Positions 7,699 through 15,377 of a stretch of 64,000 bases of DNA are shown piece by piece. Source of the DNA: Actinomycetota bacterium (GTDB taxonomy: Bacteria; Actinomycetota; Geothermincolia; Geothermincolales; RBG-13-55-18); contig JAQVFR010000012.1 in NCBI GenBank assembly GCA_028697145.1, positions 1-64,000 of the forward strand, written 5' to 3'. Made by a program: the position numbers and the translations under genes. The number at the start of each line of letters is the position of its first letter. Positions within the stretch are counted from its first letter, which is position 1. Below the pieces are notes generated by a model. The model ran no database searches and was not told the DNA's origin. It saw nothing but the letters and a program-made list of their open reading frames with translations.

Positions 7699-8661
7699 TC
7701 AGCGAAACTCGGCCGGGACGATAGCGGCGCTCTCTATGGAGAGCACCAGGGCCCGCAACTTTTCCTCGTCGAGGAAATAAACGCTGGCGCCCCCTGCCGA
7801 GCCCGTGCGGCCCGGAGCGACCCCGCCCTGCACATCGACCACCGGGTAAGAGGCGAATCCGCGCGCGAGCCGGATGACCTCATCCGGAGTGAGGTCCGTC
7901 TCCAGGGGCTCCAGGGCCACGGCAAGGAACCAGGCCGCGCCCGGATACGCCGCCAGCTCCTTGCCCTTGTACAGGACCTGCACGAGCAGCCTCTGCTGCT
8001 GCCTCACCCGCTCCAGGTCCGCCTGGGGGTAGTCCCTGGACCTGGCCATTATCAAGGCCGAGGCGCCGTCGAGGAGCTGGCTGCCCGAGGGGACGATCCC
8101 CAGCTTGGGATCCATGATGGGCTCGCTCAGGGTGACCTGTACGCCGCCGAAGAGATCGACCAGCCAGGTGAACTCGTCGAAATCCACCGCGATGTGATTG
8201 CGGATCTCCATGCCCGTCACCTGCTCGACCGTTTTCACGGCCAATTCGACCCCGCCCAACTGGTAGGCCTCGTTTATCTTCGTTCTGCCGTGACCGGGTA
8301 CGTCCACGTAGCTGTCCCTGGGGATGGAGAGCAGGCAGGCCTTCTGCCTGGCCTCATCGATGTGAGCGACGATAATGGTGTCGCTCCTGTTGTTGCCACC
8401 CTCGGGCCGGCCGAGGCCGTGGTCCAGCCCGAGGACGAGGACGTTGAAGGTTTCGCCGGCGCTGTCCGCGGGGGGCAGGAGCGGCTTCTCCTCCACGCCC
8501 GGAAAAACGGCGGCCTCGGCCGCTCCTTCCGCGTCCCCGCCAAACCAGTCCCCGGGATCTATGAGCAACACGATGCTGGCGGCCGCGACCGCCATCGCCA
8601 GGAAAAGAAGCGTAAACCTCAGAACCGTCTTCCCGGGCAAATTACCTCCCTCGCAGACCAT
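7699..8661 (-). CDS. LytR-CpsA-Psr family glycopolymer transferase
   Basis: 320 residues with one N-terminal membrane helix (about 12-32) and an extracytoplasmic LCP domain. LCP enzymes move undecaprenyl-linked glycopolymers such as teichoic acid, arabinogalactan or capsule onto peptidoglycan. Family features seen are VLGLDHG, NNRSDTIIVAHID, CLLSIPRDSYVDVPG, KINEAYQLGG, and the conserved arginine-rich stretch ARSRDYPQADLERVRQQQ. The ATG at 8661 is used. A TTG at 8640 with GGGAGG just upstream is an equally plausible start and removes only seven residues. The divergent PAP2 gene also belongs to lipid-carrier metabolism. Confidence 0.9.
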   Translation of the reverse strand: MVCEGGNLPGKTVLRFTLLFLAMAVAAASIVLLIDPGDWFGGDAEGAAEAAVFPGVEEKPLLPPADSAGETFNVLVLGLDHGLGRPEGGNNRSDTIIVAHIDEARQKACLLSIPRDSYVDVPGHGRTKINEAYQLGGVELAVKTVEQVTGMEIRNHIAVDFDEFTWLVDLFGGVQVTLSEPIMDPKLGIVPSGSQLLDGASALIMARSRDYPQADLERVRQQQRLLVQVLYKGKELAAYPGAAWFLAVALEPLETDLTPDEVIRLARGFASYPVVDVQGGVAPGRTGSAGGASVYFLDEEKLRALVLSIESAAIVPAEFR

Positions 8662-8978
8662 TGCGTCCCGACTCTTATTTTCTTATAGGGACGCCGAATA
8701 TCCTTCCGCCGGTTCCTTCCTTCCTCTCCCTCCGTCTGCTCACCCCCACCCTCTCCTTTTCCCGCCCGTCCGCGCACTCCCCTCCGCCCGTTGCATCGCG
8801 CAAGCGAACGCTTAAGCTCGCAGGGCGGCGCAACAGGGTCCAGCGCCAGGTCCTGGCGAAGCCGGGTCAGGCCAGGCACGTACACGTGGCGATAATGCGG
8901 CCGCAGTTGACGCTGCCGCCCCTGCCGTCTTCCATGTATAATTACTCCGCGGTTCCGAACGCGGACGGAAGGGTTCTT
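8662..8978. other. Divergent intergenic region, pyrimidine-rich
   Basis: About 317 bases between the divergent LCP and PAP2 genes. The plus strand is strongly pyrimidine-rich from about 8690 to 8790. No ORF with a ribosome binding site, no clear consensus promoter and no convincing hairpin was found. Promoters for both flanking genes presumably lie here. Confidence 0.5.
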
Positions 8979-9584
8979 TTGTGCTGGCTAATCGATTTTG
9001 ACTATACCGTATTCACCTGGATAAACGGCCTGGCCGGCCGGAACGGCCTGCTCGACGGGGCAATGAAGGTGTTCTGCAACGATCATCTCGTCCCCTTCAC
9101 CCTGGGCTTCATGCTCATCATCATGGCCCTGCACGGACGCGACCGCTCGCAGGACCGCGGTAACCTGGCCGGGGTAGTGAAGGTGTTCGTCTCCGTGGCC
9201 GTCGCCTCAGCCGTACTGCAGCTGCTGGTGACCCTGGTGCACCGGCCGCGCCCCTTCATCGATCACGAGGTGAACCTGCTCTTCTACCGCCCCACCGACT
9301 GGTCCTTCCCCAGCAACCCCGCGACCGCCACCTTTACCTTTTTCTTCTCCGCCCTTTTCAGCGACCGCCGCTTCGGGTGGTGGTTCCTGCCTCCGGCCCT
9401 GCTCATGTCCTTCGCCCGTATCTTCTGCGGGGTGCACTATCCCGGCGACGTTCTCGCGGGCATCCTCGTCGCGGCGGGCAGCGCTTACCTCGTGCACAAG
9501 GTTGATTTCCTGAGCCGCCCCCTGGTGGCCATCGTAAACACCGTGGAGAGCCGCATAAGGTCCTCCCTGAGCGTGAGGGAATGA
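8979..9584 (+). CDS. PAP2-superfamily lipid phosphatase, altered motif 2
   Basis: About 201 residues with five to six membrane helices, resembling undecaprenyl-pyrophosphate phosphatases. Motif 1 is VHRPRPF, motif 3 is ARIFCGVHYPGDV with the nucleophilic histidine. Motif 2, normally PSGH or PSDHA, reads SFPSNPATATF, so the usual histidine is a proline. The start is placed at TTG 8979, preceded by GGAAGGG, which gives the normal family N-terminus (LIDFDYTVFTWINGL). An ATG at 8934 is in frame but lacks a ribosome binding site. The gene ends three bases before the next membrane protein, so the two are probably co-transcribed. Activity may be changed by the motif 2 substitution. Confidence 0.82.
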   Translation: MCWLIDFDYTVFTWINGLAGRNGLLDGAMKVFCNDHLVPFTLGFMLIIMALHGRDRSQDRGNLAGVVKVFVSVAVASAVLQLLVTLVHRPRPFIDHEVNLLFYRPTDWSFPSNPATATFTFFFSALFSDRRFGWWFLPPALLMSFARIFCGVHYPGDVLAGILVAAGSAYLVHKVDFLSRPLVAIVNTVESRIRSSLSVRE

Positions 9585-9587
9585 GGC

Positions 9588-10862
9588 ATGGAGGAGATCT
9601 TTTACGAGGACATTCTGGACACCTTCATCTTCTGCTTCGTCGCCTCGGCGGGGCTCATCCAGATCATGGTGGCCAGGAGGGGATGGCACGGCTTGAGTGT
9701 TTACGGGGGGCGCCTGCGCCCCGCCGCGAATTATGTCCTGGGCGCCGCCCTGGTCGTCGTCGCCTACGCCTGGTATTTCAGCGACCCCCTGCACCGCAAC
9801 GTGCGCAATATAGAGGCTTTCATGAGTATGGCCTGCCTGGTACTCGGCATCCTTGCCGCGGTCGCGGCAACCGCCCTGCTCGCGTCCTCCGCCGAGTCTC
9901 TGCGGCGGCGTTTCGGCCGCGGAAAGAGGGGCAGGACCGGGGTCCCCGGCCGCGAACTGGAGCGCTTCTCCTTTCCCGGCGGGTCGGCGCTGGCGTCCGC
10001 GCTATGGGGCGCGAGGGGGGAGAACCTGGTGGTGCTGGCCGAGCCCGGGAGGGGCTCGGAGAACCTGGCGCGCAGCATATACGCATCGCTGCCCGGGGGG
10101 TGCGGCATGCTCAGCCTGCATCCTGCCCGGACCATCCCAGACCCGGGCTCCCGGCCTCCGGGAGAGGCGGAGGCGAGCTTGCTGGAGATGCTGGAACAAG
10201 CACGGCGGGATCGCGGATTAGACCTGCGGGGGGAGACTTTCATGGGCCTGGGATGGGGCGGGAACGCCCTGGATGCGCTCGCCCGGGAGGTGGGGGACGC
10301 GTACAGGCCGCGCGGCCTCCTGTTGGTCGCGCCGGTGGTGCCCGATTGCGAGCACGGCTTCGCGGGAGACGCCCTTCTCTCCAACACCCCGCTCGACGTC
10401 GCGGAAACCCTGTCCGCCGGCCGTCCCTGGAGGGAGAGCGATTTCGTCAGGCTGGTCCGCACGTGGTTGCCGGTCCTCGCGGCTTGCGTGGTCCTGGCGA
10501 CCGCCGTGACCGTGGGTTTCGACGTGAGGTGGAAGCTGTTCTCCGGCCCCATGGTGGGCCTTCTCCTCTCTCTCTGGGTCACCTATTTCCTCGCCAGGAG
10601 AAAGGCCGGCGACGGCCGGGGTTGGGAGGAGAGAACGGTCTCGCGCCTCTGCTCCCCGGCCGGGGGAGAGGGCGGCGTACCGCTCACGCTGGTATTCACC
10701 TCGGGTGGCGCCGACGGCCCGGCGACGAAGCCGTCCCGTCCCGGCCCCGCCCACCTGGTGTTGTGGGAGGATGTCCTTAGGGGTAAATTCATACTGGACG
10801 GGGGAACTCCGGGACGCCTTTCGGCTCTAATATGGGAGGAAACGCCGGGGGACGAGGAATAG
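9588..10862 (+). CDS. Membrane protein with hydrolase-like central domain, unknown
   Basis: 424 residues. Three membrane helices near the N-terminus (about 10-30, 47-65, 80-100) and two around residues 285-335 flank a soluble domain. In that domain GLGWGGNALDAL followed by RGLLLVAPVV resembles the nucleophile elbow of alpha/beta hydrolases (Gly-X-Ser-X-Gly), but tryptophan stands where the serine should be. If related, it is probably not a hydrolase. I do not recognise the family. It sits between the PAP2 gene and a beta-propeller gene on the same strand, in a run of envelope genes. Confidence 0.72.
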   Translation: MEEIFYEDILDTFIFCFVASAGLIQIMVARRGWHGLSVYGGRLRPAANYVLGAALVVVAYAWYFSDPLHRNVRNIEAFMSMACLVLGILAAVAATALLASSAESLRRRFGRGKRGRTGVPGRELERFSFPGGSALASALWGARGENLVVLAEPGRGSENLARSIYASLPGGCGMLSLHPARTIPDPGSRPPGEAEASLLEMLEQARRDRGLDLRGETFMGLGWGGNALDALAREVGDAYRPRGLLLVAPVVPDCEHGFAGDALLSNTPLDVAETLSAGRPWRESDFVRLVRTWLPVLAACVVLATAVTVGFDVRWKLFSGPMVGLLLSLWVTYFLARRKAGDGRGWEERTVSRLCSPAGGEGGVPLTLVFTSGGADGPATKPSRPGPAHLVLWEDVLRGKFILDGGTPGRLSALIWEETPGDEE

Positions 10863-10885
10863 CCGGCGCAGGCTTTTGCGCCGGC
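10862..10885 (+). terminator. Intercistronic hairpin
   Basis: A perfect 9-bp stem, GCCGGCGCA/TGCGCCGGC, with a six-base loop begins at the stop codon of the preceding gene. There is no T-run after it, so it may slow transcription or protect the upstream mRNA rather than fully terminate. The next gene starts only 17 bases later. Confidence 0.45.
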
Positions 10886-10902
10886 CGAAGGCGAGGGACG
10901 CG

Positions 10903-12114
10903 ATGAAAGTCAGCAACGGCGGTGGCGCGGCCCTGGCGATCAAGGCGGCGGTGTGCCTCGTATTCGCCGTGATCGCCGTGTTCTTCGTGATCCAGGCATC
11001 CCTGGGGGCGCGCGGCGGCGGCGGAGACCAGCCGCGGGAGGATGACATCAGCCTGGGCCTGGGCCAGACCGTGTACAATTCCCTCAAGGGCCTCCTGGAC
11101 GACCTGGCCTCATCCCGCGTTCTCGCGCTCGCTCCCGCGTGGGAACTGGCGGTGAACGGCGAGGCCTTCCTCGAGGAGCAGGGAGGGGTACTCTATCTAA
11201 CCTCGAACGTGGGACAGGTCATGGCCGTTGACGCCGCCTCCGGTGAGATACTCTGGAGCCTGGACCTGGGGGCATGGGTCTCTGCGCCTCCCGCCGTGCA
11301 GGCCGGAGTGGTCTACGTCGGCGCCACCGACCACGTCCTCTATGCCCTGGACGCCGGGAGCGGCACGCTTCTCTGGTACTATACCTCCCAGGGGGAGATA
11401 CTGGCCCAGCCGGTGATCAACGGCGACATGGTCTTCTTCACCGCCGATAACGACTCCGTTTATGACCTCCTCCACCGCCTTTACGCCCTGGATGCCCGCA
11501 GCGGCACTCCCATCTGGGTATACGACACCGAGAGCTGGACACCATCGCCGCCCGCCGTGGGAGAGGACGCCGTCTATCTGGGAGGTTACCGCCGCGAGGT
11601 CTATGCCCTCGACAAGTATACGGGCGGAAAGTTGTGGTCTTTCAAAGCCTCGAACATCGTGCTCTCTTCACCACAGATCGTCGCGGGGCAGGTGCTTTTC
11701 TCCTGCATAGACGGATGGGTGTACGCCCTGGACGCGTCAAGCGGCGCATCCCTGTGGTCCAGGAAGCTCCCCGGTTTCGTGTGGCTGGCTCCTCCCGGTG
11801 GCTCCGGCAGCGTCTACGCCTGCTCTCACCGCGATACCCTGACCGCAATGGCGACGGACAACGGCGAGGAGCTGTGGGATTTCACGGGAGACGAGCTGAT
11901 ATCATGCGCGAACCTGGATGAAGACGGCGCGGTATGCGCCTTCAGCACGGGGGGGAAGGCATACCTGCTCGACGCGGCGGAGGGCAAGCTCCTGGGCATG
12001 CTCCGGGCTGAACACGCCTTCTCCTCTCCACCCCTGCTGGTGTTCGGGCGCGTCTACACGGCGTCGAGCGATGGTTTCGTGCGCGCATACCCGCTTCCGG
12101 ACCGGATACGGTGA
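10903..12114 (+). CDS. PQQ-type beta-propeller protein, membrane anchored
   Basis: 403 residues. An N-terminal hydrophobic helix (about residues 10-33) exports or anchors the protein. The rest is a repeat-built beta-propeller with PQQ-like blades; units of the form VYALDAxSGxxLW recur about every 40-45 residues (for example VYVGATDHVLYALDAGSG and VYALDASSGASLW), giving seven or eight blades. This resembles PQQ-dependent dehydrogenases and BamB but has no c-type haem motif and no obvious catalytic residues, so it is more likely a scaffold or ligand-binding protein. The ATG at 10903 is preceded by GAGGGA and is favoured over the earlier in-frame start. Confidence 0.82.
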   Translation: MKVSNGGGAALAIKAAVCLVFAVIAVFFVIQASLGARGGGGDQPREDDISLGLGQTVYNSLKGLLDDLASSRVLALAPAWELAVNGEAFLEEQGGVLYLTSNVGQVMAVDAASGEILWSLDLGAWVSAPPAVQAGVVYVGATDHVLYALDAGSGTLLWYYTSQGEILAQPVINGDMVFFTADNDSVYDLLHRLYALDARSGTPIWVYDTESWTPSPPAVGEDAVYLGGYRREVYALDKYTGGKLWSFKASNIVLSSPQIVAGQVLFSCIDGWVYALDASSGASLWSRKLPGFVWLAPPGGSGSVYACSHRDTLTAMATDNGEELWDFTGDELISCANLDEDGAVCAFSTGGKAYLLDAAEGKLLGMLRAEHAFSSPPLLVFGRVYTASSDGFVRAYPLPDRIR

Positions 12115-12118
12115 AGCC

Positions 12119-13579
12119 ATGGGCCGGGCGACAGACCAGGCCGGAGCCTTGGCGGCTCCACGCGTGAGAGAAAAGACGAGGAGGGAAGCCTGGGCCGACG
12201 CGCTCACCTCCGAGCTCGGTTACGTGGGCATGATCAGCGCGACGCTTTTTCTCTACGCCGTCATCGCCCTCCTATCGCTGGCTCCCGACGGCACCGTAGG
12301 TAAGCTCTCCCCCATCCACGAAGCGGTACAGAGAAACACCTATCTCTCCACCCTGCTTGACGTCACCGGTATCAACCGCGCTTCGAACCTGCGACTCTCG
12401 ATTATCTCCATCATCGTGTTTGTGCTGCTCATGGCGGTCTACGCCTGGGCGGTGCTCGTCTTCCGCCGCCGCCAGGACAAGGGGTTGTTCCCCATACTCA
12501 CGCTCACCCTGTTCCTCTGCCTGCTGCTCGTGGTAATCCCGCCCCTGCTGAGCAAGGACGTGTTCTCCAACATCTTCTACGCCAAGATCGCGGCACGTTA
12601 TCACGACAACCCCTACGTCGTCACCCCGCAGCGTTTCTCCGGCGACCAACTCATGGCCTACGTCAGCCTCAACTGGAAGAACACCGCCATCGTCTACGGC
12701 CCGCTTCATACCTATTTCTCCATGCTCCTCAACCTCGGCGCGGGAGAGGGGATAACCGCGAACATCATCGTCTTCAAGGGCGCCATGGCCCTCTTGCACG
12801 TCGCCAACGTCCTCATCATCTGGTTCATCCTGGGATTTATAGCCCCGCGGCGGCAACGACTCGGGACAATGCTCTACGCCTGGAATCCCATCGCGCTGGC
12901 CATCGGGGTCGGAGGCGGGCACAACGACGTGATGATGATGACCCTTGTGCTTGCGGCCGTCTATCTCCTCCTCAAAGAGCGCAAGTGGGCGGGTTTCGTC
13001 TTCCTCTGCCTGTCGGTGCTCATCAAGTACATCAGCATCATCCTGGTGGTTGCCCTGGTCATCTACCTGGTGTCCAGGGAAAACGGCCGCGCGGCCCGCG
13101 CGCGGGAACTGGCCCGCTGCGCCGCTGTCTTCCTCTTCATCGTCGTGCCGCTGTTTCTGCCCTTCTGGGCCGGGACGAAGACCTTCGATTCCACCCTGCG
13201 CAACCTGCAGCTGAACAATTATTCCAGTGTCGGCGGGCTGCTCTCCTTCGCTTTCGGCGCCGTATTCGAGTTCGTGCTGCGTTTGCCTGCCTCCCTGGCC
13301 GCCACCTTCGGCAGCGCGCTGAGCAAGCTCCTGCTGCTCCCGATCTTCCTGGCGACCCTGTGGTGCGTTCCCCGGCACATGCGCGGGTGGGGGGACATAC
13401 CCGACTGCTTCTTCTGGGTCACCCTCGTCTTCCTGGCTACCACCAGCTATTACATGCCCTGGTATTTTCTCTGGCTGCTCCCCCTCATCGCCCTGCGCCC
13501 CTGGGACCGCGCCTCCAAGTGGAGCCTTGCCACAGGTACCGCCACCATACCCCTGGGCGCGGATATACATCCGTTCTAG
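12119..13579 (+). CDS. GT-C type polyprenyl-phosphate glycosyltransferase
   Basis: 486-residue integral membrane protein with about eleven to thirteen hydrophobic segments. A first extracellular loop carries KIAARYHDNPYVV and a later VYGPLHTYFS, the pattern seen in GT87/mannosyltransferase-type GT-C enzymes, which use polyprenyl-phosphate sugars to build lipid-linked or wall glycans. Another loop has GGHNDVMMM. The start is ATG 12119, four bases after the preceding stop; the long upstream extension in the ORF track overlaps the beta-propeller gene out of frame. Donor and acceptor cannot be told from sequence. Confidence 0.8.
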   Translation: MGRATDQAGALAAPRVREKTRREAWADALTSELGYVGMISATLFLYAVIALLSLAPDGTVGKLSPIHEAVQRNTYLSTLLDVTGINRASNLRLSIISIIVFVLLMAVYAWAVLVFRRRQDKGLFPILTLTLFLCLLLVVIPPLLSKDVFSNIFYAKIAARYHDNPYVVTPQRFSGDQLMAYVSLNWKNTAIVYGPLHTYFSMLLNLGAGEGITANIIVFKGAMALLHVANVLIIWFILGFIAPRRQRLGTMLYAWNPIALAIGVGGGHNDVMMMTLVLAAVYLLLKERKWAGFVFLCLSVLIKYISIILVVALVIYLVSRENGRAARARELARCAAVFLFIVVPLFLPFWAGTKTFDSTLRNLQLNNYSSVGGLLSFAFGAVFEFVLRLPASLAATFGSALSKLLLLPIFLATLWCVPRHMRGWGDIPDCFFWVTLVFLATTSYYMPWYFLWLLPLIALRPWDRASKWSLATGTATIPLGADIHPF

Positions 13580-13647
13580 GGATCATCTGTTCTTTCCAGC
13601 ATCGGGACACTAATGCCGTGAGGGTGTCGGGAACGGGGAACGGAGGA

Positions 13648-13992
13648 TCATCCGCGATGTTGATTCCTGCGCCATCTGATGAAATCCAGCAGGTACTTCC
13701 TCTCGTCTTCCGGCATCTCTCCCCACAGCGCTATCATCTCGGAGATGGACTCGTCGAGGCGTTCCTCATCGATGGTCGTCTCCGGCTCGGAATCCTCGAG
13801 GAAATAGCCCAGGGGCCTCGCCAGTTCTTCGGCCAGTCTTTCCAGGGTGACGAGGTTGAGCCGTCTCTTTCCCAACTCGTAATTTGAGAGGGCGGCTTGC
13901 GTAACTCCCAGGCGGGACGAGAGTTCCCACTGCGAGATCCCCGCTTCCTCCCTGGCCTTTTGTATTCTCTTTCCGATCTCCTCATATCGCAT
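13648..13992 (-). CDS. XRE-family HTH repressor
   Basis: About 114 residues. An N-terminal Cro/CI-type helix-turn-helix (IGKRIQKAREEAGISQWEL, then SRLGVTQAALSNYELGKRR) is followed by an acidic helical tail that ends in a Trp/Arg-rich segment. ATGs at 13992, 14013 and 14043 are all in frame; I prefer 13992 because it gives the normal domain boundary and leaves the first palindromic operator in the leader. The protein probably binds the three ATAAC-N5-GTTAT palindromes between itself and the divergent Fe-S gene, repressing both. No metallopeptidase or toxin partner is adjacent. Confidence 0.88.
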   Translation of the reverse strand: MRYEEIGKRIQKAREEAGISQWELSSRLGVTQAALSNYELGKRRLNLVTLERLAEELARPLGYFLEDSEPETTIDEERLDESISEMIALWGEMPEDERKYLLDFIRWRRNQHRG

Positions 13993-14011
13993 CGTCTGCG
14001 TCTTTCGTTTC

Positions 14012-14121
14012 ATAACGCAGTGTTGTCTCTTAGAGCTTATCATGGCTTATGTCAGAATATAATGCCTTGACAACAATAGCATAGTGTTATATGTAGGTAG
14101 TGTAATATAACATAGCGTTAT
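14012..14121. promoter_or_regulatory. Three palindromic operators in a divergent promoter
   Basis: Three related 15-bp palindromes lie between the XRE gene and the Fe-S gene: ATAACGCAGTGTTGT (14012-14026), ATAGCATAGTGTTAT (14076-14090) and ATAACATAGCGTTAT (14107-14121). The last has perfect arms ATAAC/GTTAT. The second and third are centred 31 bp apart, about three helical turns; the first is 64 bp away, about six turns. They are probable binding sites for the XRE protein. Confidence 0.75.
14067..14095 (+). promoter_or_regulatory. Promoter for the Fe-S protein gene
   Basis: TTGACA at 14067-14072 is followed after 17 bases by TATGTA at 14090-14095. The second operator occupies the spacer and touches the -10 box; the third lies just downstream of the expected start of transcription. 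Such placement predicts tight repression. Confidence 0.65.
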
Positions 14122-14196
14122 AGCGGCCTTCGAGTGCGCGGGGAGGGAGAGGAACGGCAACGGACGATCACTTCAAGGATCGAGAGGAGGCTCATT

Positions 14197-15261
14197 ATGC
14201 CTGATGCTGCATACTTAAAGCTACGCGAGTTTCTGCACGGGTTACCGGGAGGATTCCCGGAGACCGATACCGGGGTGGCGGTGAGGATACTCGAGAAGCT
14301 GTATTCGCGGGAGGAGGCCGAGATGGCCGTATGCCTGCGCGAGTTGCCCGAGCCGGCATCCGCAGTGGCGGAGCGCCTCGGAGGGGACGAAAGCGAGGTG
14401 GCTGAACTACTCGAATCGATGGCCGGGCGCGGCCTGATATACCGCGTACGGGCGGGCGATGACATCCTATACATGTCGATCAGTTTTATTGCCGGCATCT
14501 ACGAGTTCCAGCTCAACAACATGGACCGGGAGTTCGCCGAATTGATGGAGGAATACCTTCCCCACCTGTTCAAGACGACCTGGGCGGACCTCAAGACCAA
14601 CCAGTTCCGGGTGGTGCCGGTGAATTCCGCCGTGGAAAACCAGCCGGAGGTGGCCGGCTATGATCGCGTCCGGGAACTCGTGCGTGAACAGCGGCTGATA
14701 TCCGTTGCCCCCTGCATCTGCCGCAAAGAGAGGGGGGTGCTCGGGCACGATTGCGACCGCCCGCACGAGGTGTGCCTCTCCTTCGGCCCCAATGCGCAGT
14801 TCTACATCGACAACGGCCTGGGCAGGAAGATCGGCGGCGAGGAAGCCTTGGAGATTCTCGCCATCGCGGAGGAATCGGCCCTGGTGCTCTGTCCCAATAA
14901 CGCGCAGAGGATACTCAACGTCTGCTGCTGTTGCTCGTGCTGCTGCGGGCTGCTGAGAAACATCAAACTACTGGACCGTCCGGCTGACGCCATCCATTCC
15001 TCCTACCAGGCGAGTATAGATCGGGATCTCTGCAACTGCTGCGGGGGATGCCTGGAGCGGTGCCAGATGGACGCCTTAACGGAGCGGGATGATTTCATGG
15101 AGGTGGACGAGACGAGATGCATCGGCTGCGGCCTCTGTCTCGGCTACTGCCCGCAGGGGTCGATCAGCATGGTCGCGAGACCGGACAGCGAGGTGCCTCC
15201 CGGAAATATAGTGGAGACGTTCACCAGGATCTCAGCGGAACGGGGCCTGACGACCCAATAA
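14197..15261 (+). CDS. 4Fe-4S ferredoxin-domain protein with winged-helix-like N-terminus
   Basis: 354 residues. The N-terminal 80 look like a small helical or winged-helix segment. A middle region carries cysteines (CICRKERGVLGHDCDRPHEVC and a Cys-rich NVCCCCSCCCGLL). The C-terminal 60 residues hold two Cys-rich clusters, CNCCGGCLERC and CIGCGLCLGYCP, typical of a 2x[4Fe-4S] ferredoxin. The start at ATG 14197 is supported by GAGAGGAGG. The gene at 48308 encodes a protein of the same architecture. Likely an electron-transfer or redox-sensing protein; the partner is unknown. It is transcribed away from the XRE repressor, which probably controls it. Confidence 0.82.
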   Translation: MPDAAYLKLREFLHGLPGGFPETDTGVAVRILEKLYSREEAEMAVCLRELPEPASAVAERLGGDESEVAELLESMAGRGLIYRVRAGDDILYMSISFIAGIYEFQLNNMDREFAELMEEYLPHLFKTTWADLKTNQFRVVPVNSAVENQPEVAGYDRVRELVREQRLISVAPCICRKERGVLGHDCDRPHEVCLSFGPNAQFYIDNGLGRKIGGEEALEILAIAEESALVLCPNNAQRILNVCCCCSCCCGLLRNIKLLDRPADAIHSSYQASIDRDLCNCCGGCLERCQMDALTERDDFMEVDETRCIGCGLCLGYCPQGSISMVARPDSEVPPGNIVETFTRISAERGLTTQ

Positions 15262-15284
15262 CAGCGTCCGACAGAATGCAGCGC

Positions 15285-15302
15285 GAAAGCGCCTGCGCTT
15301 TC
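15285..15302 (+). terminator. Hairpin after the Fe-S gene
   Basis: GAAAGCGC and GCGCTTTC form an 8-bp stem 23 bases past the stop codon, followed by TTC. Weak T-run, but position between two convergent genes fits a terminator. Confidence 0.5.
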
Positions 15303-15377
15303 TTCAGCGCGGCGGTGCCTGTGCCTCCGGAGCTAAGGCGGAGTGAGGCCTGGCACGTGTTCGACTTACGAGAGCGC

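Noticed and set aside
12272-13570. 432-residue minus-strand ORF
   Set aside because: Antisense shadow of the glycosyltransferase; composition (Gly, Glu, His, Asp) is that of a mirrored hydrophobic gene.
13648-14121. Toxin-antitoxin pair
   Set aside because: The XRE gene has no small toxin partner; its neighbour is a 354-residue Fe-S protein on the opposite strand.
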